NCBI GenBank assembly: GCA_018666295.1
Contig: JABIZW010000167.1
Span: 1 to 12,941, forward strand
Source of the DNA: Halieaceae bacterium
GTDB taxonomy: Bacteria; Pseudomonadota; Gammaproteobacteria; Pseudomonadales; Halieaceae
Direction of reading: 5' to 3'
DNA length: 12,941 bases
Both the position numbers and the translations under genes were made by a program. Within the stretch, counting starts at the first letter, position 1; every line of letters begins with the position of its first letter. Under the pieces are notes generated by a model, which ran no database searches, had not been told where the DNA came from, and saw only the letters and a list, made by a program, of their open reading frames with translations. Positions 1-7,048 of this stretch are shown piece by piece.

Positions 1-1580
1 AGGGCTTGTCCGGGCCAACCAATATATCGATCAATTTCGTTAATGATGTCGGACTCTGTTTTGGCCGCATTGCTTTTGAAGTAATCGATCGCTTCTTGGC
101 GTGACCAACCGAAGTAGTGGATGCCCGTATCGACGACGAGTCGAACGGCCCGCCACATGTCGTAAATGAGCTGGCCGTAACGCGAGTAGGGGTCTGTGTA
201 GAGTCCCATGTCGTAACCCAATCGTTCGGAGTAAAGCCCCCAGCCCTCGATGAATGCGGTAACACTGCTGTTACGGCGAAACTCAGGCAAGCCCTCTATT
301 TCTTGCGCAAGGGCGATTTGCAGGTGGTGTCCGGGGACGCTCTCATGCACCGACAAGACCTCCATTTCGTACTTGGGGCGCACTTCGGGGCGGTGCAAAT
401 TAACGTAGTACCAACCAGGTCGACTGCCGTCTAATGCGGGGCGCATATAAAAGGCTGTTGTTGTATCGGGTGCAAGCTCCGGAGCAATGGGACGCACTCC
501 GTACGGCATGCGTGGGAGTTTCCCGAACAGTTTCACCAGCTCTGGATCCAAGCGTTTGGATACCGCTTGATAGCCCTCTAACAGCGCCTCCGGTGTCTCG
601 TAATAAAATTGAGGGTCAGTGCGCAGGAAATCGTTGAATTCGCTGAGGTCACCCTCAAACTCAACCTCGTCAATTACGTCCTGCATTTCGCCGCGAATAC
701 GCGCAACTTCGCCAAGGCCAATATTATGAATTTGCTCAGGGGTCAGGTCGGTGGTCGTGAAGTGTCGGGCCAACATGGCGTAGATCGCCTTGCCGCCGGG
801 GAGTGACCCAATGCCAGGTTGTTCACGTGAATTTGGCAAATAACGCTCTTCGATAAAGGCCTTGAACGCCGCATAGGCCGGTGTCAGTGACTCGCCAATC
901 ACCGAGCGGGCCTTATTCCTAAGCTCTTGAGCAGTGTCGCTTTCAATGGCCTTCGGCATGTTCTCGAAAACACCCCAGAAGGGGCTGTCTTCAGGGTTTT
1001 CGACGATCAACGCGTCGAGCTGATTAGGAATGCGCTCGATAATAATTCGAGCTTGAGTCCGCTCTGTTCGAACGCCTGACTCGAGGAGCGCTTGATACTG
1101 CTTGAGTTGCTCGGGAAGCTTCTCAAGGCGCGAGAGCCAGTCAAGGTAGTCGCGCTCACTACTCATCGGAAGTCGGTCGACCATCGTGTACCGATGTTGC
1201 GGCCCGCTACGCATATTCAGCGCAATGAGGTGCAGACCACTCTCGAAAGACTCAAGATCTTCGTCGAGCGTGGTTGCCAGCATTCGCTGATTTAGCTGCG
1301 CAGAGGGACTCAGAGTTGAGCTGTCGATTCGGTTGAGGTCAGCGCGAAATGCCGCCGTTGCCGTATTCCTCTGCTGAAGTGCCTCAATGCTCAAGTCGGT
1401 CCAGCTCTGATTTCCTGACATGTCGCCGTACTCGCGGCGGTACTCTGGGTACTGTTCGAGCACCCAGTCCCAGTGATTGGCAATGACTGCATCCAGTGAT
1501 TCGTCAGAGGCAGTAAGCGTTGTAGAGCACAGTGCAAAAAAAGCCGGCAAAACGAGCCGGCTTGTTCGAAAGAGTGTCAT
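1..1580 (-). CDS. DUF885 family exported protein, probable metallopeptidase-like hydrolase (partial, C-terminus cut by left edge)
   Basis: An open frame starts at ATG 1580 and runs off the window without a stop, giving 526 residues. DUF885 proteins are usually somewhat under 600 residues, so only a C-terminal piece is missing. Residues 1-24 form a Sec-type signal peptide: Arg-containing start, hydrophobic core near 9-22, and likely cleavage after Ala24 before SDESLD. Cys18 does not sit in a good lipobox. The family hallmark HESVPGHH is at residues 412-419, an HExxPGHH zinc-peptidase-like motif, followed by a conserved EGWGLYSE at 445-452 that may supply the third metal ligand. The protein is therefore probably a periplasmic or outer-envelope hydrolase, possibly a peptidase, with unknown substrate. 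A GGTG ribosome-binding site lies just upstream. It follows the acyl-CoA dehydrogenase by 20 nt and was probably co-transcribed, but an intrinsic terminator overlaps codons 6-15. Family assignment is firm; activity is inferred. Confidence 0.9.
   Translation of the reverse strand, partial: MTLFRTSRLVLPAFFALCSTTLTASDESLDAVIANHWDWVLEQYPEYRREYGDMSGNQSWTDLSIEALQQRNTATAAFRADLNRIDSSTLSPSAQLNQRMLATTLDEDLESFESGLHLIALNMRSGPQHRYTMVDRLPMSSERDYLDWLSRLEKLPEQLKQYQALLESGVRTERTQARIIIERIPNQLDALIVENPEDSPFWGVFENMPKAIESDTAQELRNKARSVIGESLTPAYAAFKAFIEERYLPNSREQPGIGSLPGGKAIYAMLARHFTTTDLTPEQIHNIGLGEVARIRGEMQDVIDEVEFEGDLSEFNDFLRTDPQFYYETPEALLEGYQAVSKRLDPELVKLFGKLPRMPYGVRPIAPELAPDTTTAFYMRPALDGSRPGWYYVNLHRPEVRPKYEMEVLSVHESVPGHHLQIALAQEIEGLPEFRRNSSVTAFIEGWGLYSERLGYDMGLYTDPYSRYGQLIYDMWRAVRLVVDTGIHYFGWSRQEAIDYFKSNAAKTESDIINEIDRYIGWPGQA
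1536..1563 (-). terminator. Intrinsic terminator inside the DUF885 signal-peptide codons
   Basis: Read on the minus strand this is a perfect 8-bp stem (AAGCCGGC pairing with GCCGGCTT), a 7-nt loop (TCGTTTT), and a T-run that continues past the stem for a total of seven T. The stem has six G-C pairs. It begins 38 nt after the acyl-CoA dehydrogenase stop codon, where a terminator for that gene would be expected, yet it lies within codons 6-15 of the next gene. Structure is seen directly; function as terminator or translation-sensitive attenuator is inferred. Confidence 0.75.
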
Positions 1581-1600
1581 AAAAGTCACCTTAATCACGC

Positions 1601-2752
1601 TTATTCACGGCCTAAGATCGAACGGGCAACCAGCTCTCGCATAATCTCTGAAGTGCCGCCGTAAATGGTTTGAATTCGTGCGTCGACGTAAAAGCGGGAA
1701 ATTGGGTACTCGGTGGTGTAGCCATAGCCGCCGAAAAGTTGAAGACACTGATCCGCCACATCGCACTGCATTTCGCAACTGGCAAGCTTGAGCATTGCGG
1801 CTTCCTCAGTGCTGAGCTCGTCGGTCGCGTATTTATTGGCACATTGCTCGTAAAAGGCACGATTGACCGCCACTTGGGTTTTGACGTCTGCAAGCTTAAA
1901 GCGAGTGTTTTGGAACTGTCCGACCTTTTTGCCAAAGGCCTCGCGTTCTTTGACGTACGCGATCGTGATGTCCAGTGCCCCTTCAGACGCGGCGACCGCC
2001 TGTGCGGCAATGCCCAATCGTTCTCGCGGCAGCTCGTCCATCAGGATGGCGAACCCTTTATTCACCTCGCCCAGTAATGCATCCGCTGGCAGTCGAACAT
2101 CGGTAAAAAACAAAAGCGCTGTGTCCGATGTGTGTTGACCAATTTTCTCGATCTTCTTTGACTTTTCAAAGCCGGGTGCGTGTGCATCGACCAAAAACAG
2201 TGAAGTTCCTTTCGCACCTTTTCCGGGATCAGTAATCGCCGCGACAATGACTAGGTCGGCGTGTATTCCATTGGTGATGAAGATTTTTGAGCCGTTCAAA
2301 ACCCATTCGTCGCCGTCACGTACTGCACTGGTTCGAATGCCCTGAACGTTTGAGCCAGCACCGGGCTCCGTCATCGCGAGTGCGCCAACCACCTCACCCG
2401 TCACCATGCGTGGTAACCAATGTGTCTTCTGCGTTTCGGTGCCATGACGACTCAAATAGGGCGCAATAATGTTGGAGTGAATCCCATAACCTGAGGCAAA
2501 TCCCCCAAAGCCCATACGAGAAAGTTCTTCGATCATTGCGAGCGTCACGTGTGGGACAGTCCCCGCGCCACCATAGGCCTCATCAACGTCCGGGCAGAGC
2601 AGCCCTGCCTGCCCGAGCGTATTCCAAAGCTCCCGCGGCACCATGTGATTGTTTTCCCACTCTTCGTAGAACGGTGAAATTTCTTTTTCGAAGGCGCGTC
2701 GCGCCATATCACGAAAGAGTGTCAGTTCGTCTAAATCCACTGCTTGATTCAC
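1601..2752 (-). CDS. Acyl-CoA dehydrogenase, long-chain/isovaleryl-type active site
   Basis: This 383-residue protein has full family length. It is a cytoplasmic FAD flavoenzyme that oxidises an acyl-CoA to the 2-enoyl-CoA and passes electrons to ETF. Visible marks are AMTEPGAGSN at 126-135 (signature 1, with Asn where Asp is common), the GSKIFITNG strand at 154-162, and the C-terminal block QLFGGYGYTTEYP (338-350) to IYGGTSEI (363-370). The usual catalytic Glu of the IYEGT motif is Gly365. A Glu in LPRERL (Glu244) matches the alternative base position known from long-chain and isovaleryl-CoA dehydrogenases, so a long- or branched-chain substrate is plausible. The start is GTG 2752, with GAGG 8 nt upstream. 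It is first in a leftward pair with the DUF885 gene and divergent from the PhyH cassette. The exact substrate is not readable from sequence. Confidence 0.95.
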   Translation of the reverse strand: MNQAVDLDELTLFRDMARRAFEKEISPFYEEWENNHMVPRELWNTLGQAGLLCPDVDEAYGGAGTVPHVTLAMIEELSRMGFGGFASGYGIHSNIIAPYLSRHGTETQKTHWLPRMVTGEVVGALAMTEPGAGSNVQGIRTSAVRDGDEWVLNGSKIFITNGIHADLVIVAAITDPGKGAKGTSLFLVDAHAPGFEKSKKIEKIGQHTSDTALLFFTDVRLPADALLGEVNKGFAILMDELPRERLGIAAQAVAASEGALDITIAYVKEREAFGKKVGQFQNTRFKLADVKTQVAVNRAFYEQCANKYATDELSTEEAAMLKLASCEMQCDVADQCLQLFGGYGYTTEYPISRFYVDARIQTIYGGTSEIMRELVARSILGRE

Positions 2753-2836
2753 GCTAGAAGCCTCAGTATGTTCGTTTGTCCTAAGTATGAATCAAAGCTG
2801 GACGTGGCACCAACTTGAGACAGGAGAATGTCGGTC
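2753..2836. promoter_or_regulatory. Divergent intergenic region between acyl-CoA dehydrogenase and PhyH genes
   Basis: These 84 nt separate two divergent transcription units and must carry the start signals of both unless they are elsewhere. The minus strand has GAGG before the GTG of the acyl-CoA dehydrogenase, and the plus strand has AGGAG at 2822-2826 before the PhyH gene. I could not fix a convincing -35/-10 pair on either strand. A weak minus-strand candidate is TTGGTG with CATACT 18 nt further on. No clear operator palindrome is seen. Confidence 0.4.
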
Positions 2837-3706
2837 ATGTACGAGGCTGAGCCAACCACGACGCATGCATCAATGGCATCACCCTGGCTGTCAGAATCGG
2901 CCTTTGTGTCCGCGCTCAATGCGGTCCATGACCGTGGCTACGTGATTATTGAAAACGCAATGTCACTCGAGGATTGTCGGCAGTACCGCGATGAGCTTGA
3001 GCATCACATGGCACAGTCGCCTCGCGGTCGGAACGTGTTTGAGGGGACCAGTAGTCACAGGCTTTACGCACTGCTTGCGAAGTCAGAGACGTTCGCTGCG
3101 ATGATTGAGCACCCGCTGGCGCTGGCCTTTGCCGAGCACTTTTTAGGGCAGAGCTGCCTGCTGTCGGCGTGTCTATCAATCAATCTTCATCCCGGGGAAT
3201 CGGTCCAGCCCTGGCACACCGATGACGCGCACATTGGCGTCCCGCACCCGCACGGTATTTTCGGTATTTCCGTGTTTTGGGCGCTCGATGAGACGACTGT
3301 GTTAAACGGTGCAACACAAGTACTACCCTACAGTCACCGTTGGGCAGATGTTGAGCTGCAAGGGATGCTGCAAGACGAACACTTCACACAGACGGAGACT
3401 GCCGGCGATGACGGTCAGGGCGTGCGAGATTCAGTGCACACCGCAATGCCTGCGGGGTCTATTATGATCATGAGAAGCGACGTGTGGCATCGTGGTGGTG
3501 CCAACAGGAGTGAGACTGATCGTTTGATTGTCACTCCCCAGTACTGTGCAGGATGGGCGCGGCAGCTAGAGAATATGTTGCTGGCGGTTCCTGCTGAGCG
3601 TGCGCGTTCGTTGCCCAAGAGAACCCAAGAGTTGCTGGGTTATTCAATTCACACACCATTTATGGGTTATGTCGATGGGATGCATCCGAGCCGTGTTCTG
3701 AAGTAG
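2837..3706 (+). CDS. PhyH-family Fe(II)/2-oxoglutarate-dependent dioxygenase
   Basis: This 289-residue phytanoyl-CoA dioxygenase-like protein is a cytoplasmic non-haem iron oxygenase that would hydroxylate a C-H bond using O2 and 2-oxoglutarate. The facial triad is visible: QPWHTDD gives His127 and Asp129, and SDVWHRGG gives the distal His218. Arg229, eleven residues after His218 (an HX10R arrangement), fits the 2-oxoglutarate carboxylate ligand. GYVIIENAMS near 34-43 is the typical family opening. ATG 2837 is preferred over ATG 2828 because AGGAG at 2822-2826 stands 10 nt from the former but only 1 nt from the latter. It is first in a cassette with an aldehyde dehydrogenase (56-nt gap) and glycerol kinase. 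It lacks the characteristic substrate motif of ectoine hydroxylase EctD, so that role is not supported. Family is firm; substrate is unknown. Confidence 0.9.
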   Translation: MYEAEPTTTHASMASPWLSESAFVSALNAVHDRGYVIIENAMSLEDCRQYRDELEHHMAQSPRGRNVFEGTSSHRLYALLAKSETFAAMIEHPLALAFAEHFLGQSCLLSACLSINLHPGESVQPWHTDDAHIGVPHPHGIFGISVFWALDETTVLNGATQVLPYSHRWADVELQGMLQDEHFTQTETAGDDGQGVRDSVHTAMPAGSIMIMRSDVWHRGGANRSETDRLIVTPQYCAGWARQLENMLLAVPAERARSLPKRTQELLGYSIHTPFMGYVDGMHPSRVLK

Positions 3707-3762
3707 AGTTCAGCTATGAATACTGAGTAACGTCAAAATCGTTTTAAGACTGGAGAACAATA

Positions 3763-5193
3763 ATGCGTGATTACACTAAGTTTTATATCAATGGTGCTTG
3801 GGTTGAGCCTGAGACCACCAACACACTTGCGGTTGAAAACCCCGCGATACTGGAGTCGTGCGCCACAATTTCGATCGGTAACGAGGCCGATGTCGACACG
3901 GCGGTAGCGGCGGCCAAGGCAGCCTTTGAAACGTTCAGCCAAACGTCAGTAGAGGAGCGCGCCACGCTACTGGACAAAATTGCTGAATGCTACGTTGCTC
4001 GTATAGGTGACATCGCCGAAGCTATTCGTGAAGAAATGGGCGCCCCCATCTCTTTGGCGTCGACGGCTCAGGCGTATGCCGGGCTTGCGCACATCACTGA
4101 GGCGGCAAAGATCCTCCGCAACTTCGCATTTTCCGAAGACCTGGGTGCACACCGAGTGGTAAAAGAGCCGATTGGCGTTTGCGGCTTGATTACACCGTGG
4201 AATTGGCCGATGAATCAGGTGACGTGTAAGGTCGCACCGGCGCTTGCTGTCGGTTGCACAATGGTGCTGAAGCCGAGCGAAGTGGCGCCACTGTCGTCGT
4301 ATATCTTTGCTGAAATCATGCACGAAGCCGGCGTTCCTGCAGGCGTTTTCAATATGGTGAATGGCGACGGTCCGGGTGTCGGGACTGCATTATCCAAGCA
4401 TCCTGACGTCGACATGATGTCGTTTACGGGATCGACTCGGGCGGGGTCTTTGGTGGCGCAAAACGCGGCACCAACTGTGAAGCGCGTGACACAAGAACTG
4501 GGTGGGAAGTCTCCGAATATCATCTTGAATGACGCTGATCTTGAAGCGGCTGTAACGCGTGGCGTATTGCACATGTACAACAACACCGGGCAGTCATGTA
4601 ACGCACCGTCCCGGATGTTGGTTCCGCGTGATCGCTTGGCCGAGGCTGAGCAAATTGCGGCCGCAGTCTCTGAGTCCATCGTCGTGGGTGACACGGCCAG
4701 CCAGGACACCAACATGGGCCCCGTCGTTTCCAAAGTGCAGTGGGACAAAATTCAAGGGCTTATACAGCAAGGCATTGACGAGGGTGCGAAGCTGGTTTGC
4801 GGCGGCACCGGGCTTCCGGACGGCGTAGAGACAGGGCACTACGTGCGGCCAACCGTGTTCTCTGAAGCGAATAACGACATGGTTATTTCACGTGAGGAGA
4901 TTTTTGGTCCCGTGTTGACGATGATCCCCTACGACAGTGAGGAGGAGGCCATTCGTATTGCCAACGATACGCCCTATGGTCTTGCCGGCTATGTTCAAAG
5001 TGGCGACATGGATCATGCGCGGCTCGTGGCAGCAAAGATCCGCGCAGGTAACATCCACATTAACGGGGCAAGTGGTGGTGCCGATATTCCTTTCGGTGGC
5101 TACAAGCAGTCAGGCAACGGGCGTGAGTGGGGTTCTCACGGGTTTACTGATTACCTGGAGATCAAGGCTATCGAAGGCTACTCAGCGGCCTAA
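3763..5193 (+). CDS. NAD(P)-dependent aldehyde dehydrogenase
   Basis: This 476-residue ALDH-superfamily enzyme is full length, cytoplasmic and oxidises an aldehyde to the carboxylate. All key residues are present: Asn147 in ITPWNWP (oxyanion hole), LKPSEVAP at 169-176, the FTGST nucleotide-binding turn at 221-225, general base Glu245 in QELGGKSPN, nucleophile Cys279 in NNTGQSCNAPSR, and Glu379 in EEIFGP (cofactor ribose). The C-terminal block PFGGYKQSGNGRE is intact. The start ATG 3763 has GGAG 7 nt upstream. It lies between the PhyH oxygenase and glycerol kinase genes in one direction with gaps of 56 and 33 nt, so the aldehyde is plausibly made in the same pathway. Substrate range cannot be read; it could also be a general detoxifying ALDH. 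Confidence 0.95.
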   Translation: MRDYTKFYINGAWVEPETTNTLAVENPAILESCATISIGNEADVDTAVAAAKAAFETFSQTSVEERATLLDKIAECYVARIGDIAEAIREEMGAPISLASTAQAYAGLAHITEAAKILRNFAFSEDLGAHRVVKEPIGVCGLITPWNWPMNQVTCKVAPALAVGCTMVLKPSEVAPLSSYIFAEIMHEAGVPAGVFNMVNGDGPGVGTALSKHPDVDMMSFTGSTRAGSLVAQNAAPTVKRVTQELGGKSPNIILNDADLEAAVTRGVLHMYNNTGQSCNAPSRMLVPRDRLAEAEQIAAAVSESIVVGDTASQDTNMGPVVSKVQWDKIQGLIQQGIDEGAKLVCGGTGLPDGVETGHYVRPTVFSEANNDMVISREEIFGPVLTMIPYDSEEEAIRIANDTPYGLAGYVQSGDMDHARLVAAKIRAGNIHINGASGGADIPFGGYKQSGNGREWGSHGFTDYLEIKAIEGYSAA

Positions 5194-5226
5194 ACTAACG
5201 CACTGAGTGATTCGGGAGGGTGTGGT

Positions 5227-6717
5227 GTGACTGATGTTATTTTAGCCATTGATCAGGGCACCACCGGCTCTACGATCGCACTGATGGACACAAGAGGCCA
5301 CCTCGTGGCCTCTGTGAACCATGAGTTTCCTCAGATTTTCCCCGAGCCAGGCTGGGTTGAGCACAATACCGAAAGTATTTGGCAGTCGATTCTCAAAGGC
5401 ATAGAGGCGATCTTTGCTGATGGCGCATATAAGCCGAGCGACGTGGCGGCCATTGGCATTACTAATCAGCGCGAGACGGCGGTCCTGTGGGACGCCCAGA
5501 CGGGAGAGGCTCTGCACAACGCGATCGTTTGGCAGTGCCGACGGACCACGGGGGCGTGTGAGGACCTGAAGGTCGCCGGCCATGAGGCGTTCATTCGAGA
5601 GCGGAGTGGGTTGGTCCTTGATCCCTATTTTTCGGCAACAAAGTTCAAATGGCTCCTGGATAATGCCCTGGGCGCTCAGCAGTTGTTGGCACAGGGGAGG
5701 CTTCGTGCCGGGACAATTGACGCCTATCTGATGTGGCGTTTAAGCAACGGCAAGGTTCACAAGACCGACGTTTCGAACGCGTCGCGTACCTCGCTAATGG
5801 CCCTTAACACCCTGGATTGGGACGATGAGTTACTGTCGCTTTTTGGTGTGCCGCGGGAGATTCTTCCTGAAATATGTCCATCCAGCGGCCGACTGGCTGT
5901 TACTGAGGCTGTCCCGGGCTTACCGGATGGTCTGCCGGTTTCGGGTGTGGCCGGTGATCAGCAGTCGGCGCTGTTTGGGCAGGCTTGTTTTGAGCCTGGA
6001 GACGCTAAGTGCACGTTTGGAACAGGGTCGTTTATTCTCATGAATGCTGGCGATTCGCCGGTGCGCTCTGGTAGCGGATTGCTCAGCACCCTTGCCTGGC
6101 AGTTAGAAGGACAGTCACCTGTATACGCCCTCGAGGGTGGTGCATTTGTCTGCGGTGCAGCCGTACAGTGGCTGCGTGATCAGCTCTGTATTATTGAGCA
6201 CGCGGCGGACATCGAAGCACTCGCTGCAAGCGTTGAGGACGCGGGCGGTGTTGAATTTGTCCCGGCCTTAACGGGGTTAGGCGCCCCTTATTGGGCACCC
6301 GAGGCGCGTGGCACACTCACTGGACTCACGCGAGGGTCCGGCAGAGGTGAAATTGCGCGTGCCACCTTGGACGCGATGGCGTTGCAGAATGTCGATATTT
6401 TGGTGGCCATGGAAGCGGATATTGGCCGAGCCATGACGTCATTGCGTGTCGATGGCGGGGCGGCGATCAACAATCTGCTCATGCAGCTGCAAGCTGATTA
6501 TTTAGATCGTCCAATCATGCGGCCTGAAGTCATTGAGACGACAGTCGCAGGGGCGTGCTTCCTTGCCGGTCTTGGTGAGGGCGTATGGGCGAGTCTCAGT
6601 GACGTCTCGCAGGTCTGGCGCTCAGACAGGGAGTTTTCGGTGACGTTGCCCGATGAGGCGCGTCAACGTCGACGAGCCCTTTGGCGCAGTGCCGTTGCAA
6701 AGACACTTCATCAATAA
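5227..6717 (+). CDS. glpK: Glycerol kinase (FGGY family)
   Basis: This 496-residue cytoplasmic kinase converts glycerol and ATP to sn-glycerol 3-phosphate. The N-terminal phosphate loop AIDQGTTGST is at 7-16. The glycerol-binding residues of characterised GlpK are all present: Arg82-Glu83 in NQRET, Tyr134 in DPYFSATK and Asp244-Gln245 in VAGDQQSA. FGGY signatures are TDVSNASRTSL (180-190) and the GGAAINNLLMQLQAD region near 412-426. The start is GTG 5227 with GGGAGG ending 7 nt upstream. The Gly-Gly-Thr-Arg loop that binds the inhibitor fructose 1,6-bisphosphate in the E. coli enzyme is replaced by a shorter GLPDGLPVSG stretch at 231-240. The C-terminus does not resemble the segment that contacts IIA-Glc. 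No glpF, glpD or glpR is adjacent; the neighbours are an oxygenase and an aldehyde dehydrogenase. Confidence 0.92.
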   Translation: MTDVILAIDQGTTGSTIALMDTRGHLVASVNHEFPQIFPEPGWVEHNTESIWQSILKGIEAIFADGAYKPSDVAAIGITNQRETAVLWDAQTGEALHNAIVWQCRRTTGACEDLKVAGHEAFIRERSGLVLDPYFSATKFKWLLDNALGAQQLLAQGRLRAGTIDAYLMWRLSNGKVHKTDVSNASRTSLMALNTLDWDDELLSLFGVPREILPEICPSSGRLAVTEAVPGLPDGLPVSGVAGDQQSALFGQACFEPGDAKCTFGTGSFILMNAGDSPVRSGSGLLSTLAWQLEGQSPVYALEGGAFVCGAAVQWLRDQLCIIEHAADIEALAASVEDAGGVEFVPALTGLGAPYWAPEARGTLTGLTRGSGRGEIARATLDAMALQNVDILVAMEADIGRAMTSLRVDGGAAINNLLMQLQADYLDRPIMRPEVIETTVAGACFLAGLGEGVWASLSDVSQVWRSDREFSVTLPDEARQRRRALWRSAVAKTLHQ

Positions 6718-6859
6718 TGCAGGCCCTCGTTTTGAGCGTTTCTAACGTGCCCGCCGCCTGCCTTCGTGGGCGACATCGGTGGCGCCAAGAGAAGCCTGAT
6801 AGCCTCGCGCTGCTGCGCGGAGAGTGTGTCGTGCGCCAACGTTGCGAGCGTTGCGGTAA

Positions 6860-6879
6860 AACGCGCAATAAAGCGCGTT
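6860..6879. repeat. Small perfect inverted repeat after glpK, possible weak terminator
   Basis: AACGCGC and GCGCGTT form a 7-bp stem around the loop AATAAA. No T-run follows on the plus strand and no long A-run precedes it, so it is not a classical intrinsic terminator. It lies 142 nt after the glpK stop codon. It could be a weak terminator, an mRNA end-protecting hairpin or chance. Confidence 0.35.
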
Positions 6880-6950
6880 AATAAGGGCGTCCGCTGACGC
6901 CGCCCCCGAATCTCATTCAATACTGTGGCCGCAGTTTGGCTTGATCTCCA

Positions 6951-6979
6951 AGGACAAAACCAACCCCACCGTGTACTAT
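6951..6979 (+). promoter_or_regulatory. Candidate sigma-70 promoter for the aminotransferase gene
   Basis: AGGACA (6951-6956) and TACTAT (6974-6979) are 17 nt apart and each matches four of six consensus positions. A transcript starting about 7 nt further on would have a leader of roughly 62 nt. The match is modest and other starts are possible. Confidence 0.3.
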
Positions 6980-7048
6980 TTTGTTGATGACAAAGTGCGC
7001 GAGAATCATCGTCATTGAGTGACTGATTAATAAGCTAGGGGGATCGCC

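Larger units (their letters stand above)
6718..7048. other. 331-nt intergenic stretch without a convincing gene
   Basis: The region separates glpK from the aminotransferase. It holds a short hairpin at 6860-6879 and a weak promoter candidate at 6951-6979. Small open frames exist on both strands between about 6680 and 6920 but none has a ribosome-binding site. One plus frame reads VGDIGGAK near 6765-6788, reminiscent of a sugar-kinase phosphate loop, and the frame next to it reads LALLRGECVV. The opposite strand reads a helical-looking peptide ending around 6711. These conflict with each other and are too short to call. Confidence 0.5.

Noticed and set aside
240..275. Near-palindromic TAACACTGCTGTTA within the DUF885 gene as an operator
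   Set aside because: It lies deep in coding sequence and encodes a conserved stretch before the EGWGLYSE motif, so the codons explain it.
1612..2138. Long open frames on both strands opposite or shifted within the acyl-CoA dehydrogenase gene
   Set aside because: They carry no recognisable domain and are explained as shadows of the real gene, whose motifs are all in one frame.
2805..2817. TGGCAC followed by TTGA upstream of the PhyH gene as a sigma-54 promoter
   Set aside because: The spacing between the GG and the second element is one base short, and TTGA replaces TTGC, so the invariant GC is missing. Sigma-54 promoters tolerate little spacing change.
6711..6920. Minus-strand 69-residue frame ending near glpK, with a helical-looking segment DTLSAQQREAIRLLLAPP
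   Set aside because: No ribosome-binding site before its ATG, no family recognised, it overlaps the glpK 3' end, and competing frames exist on the other strand. Kept only as an unresolved possibility.
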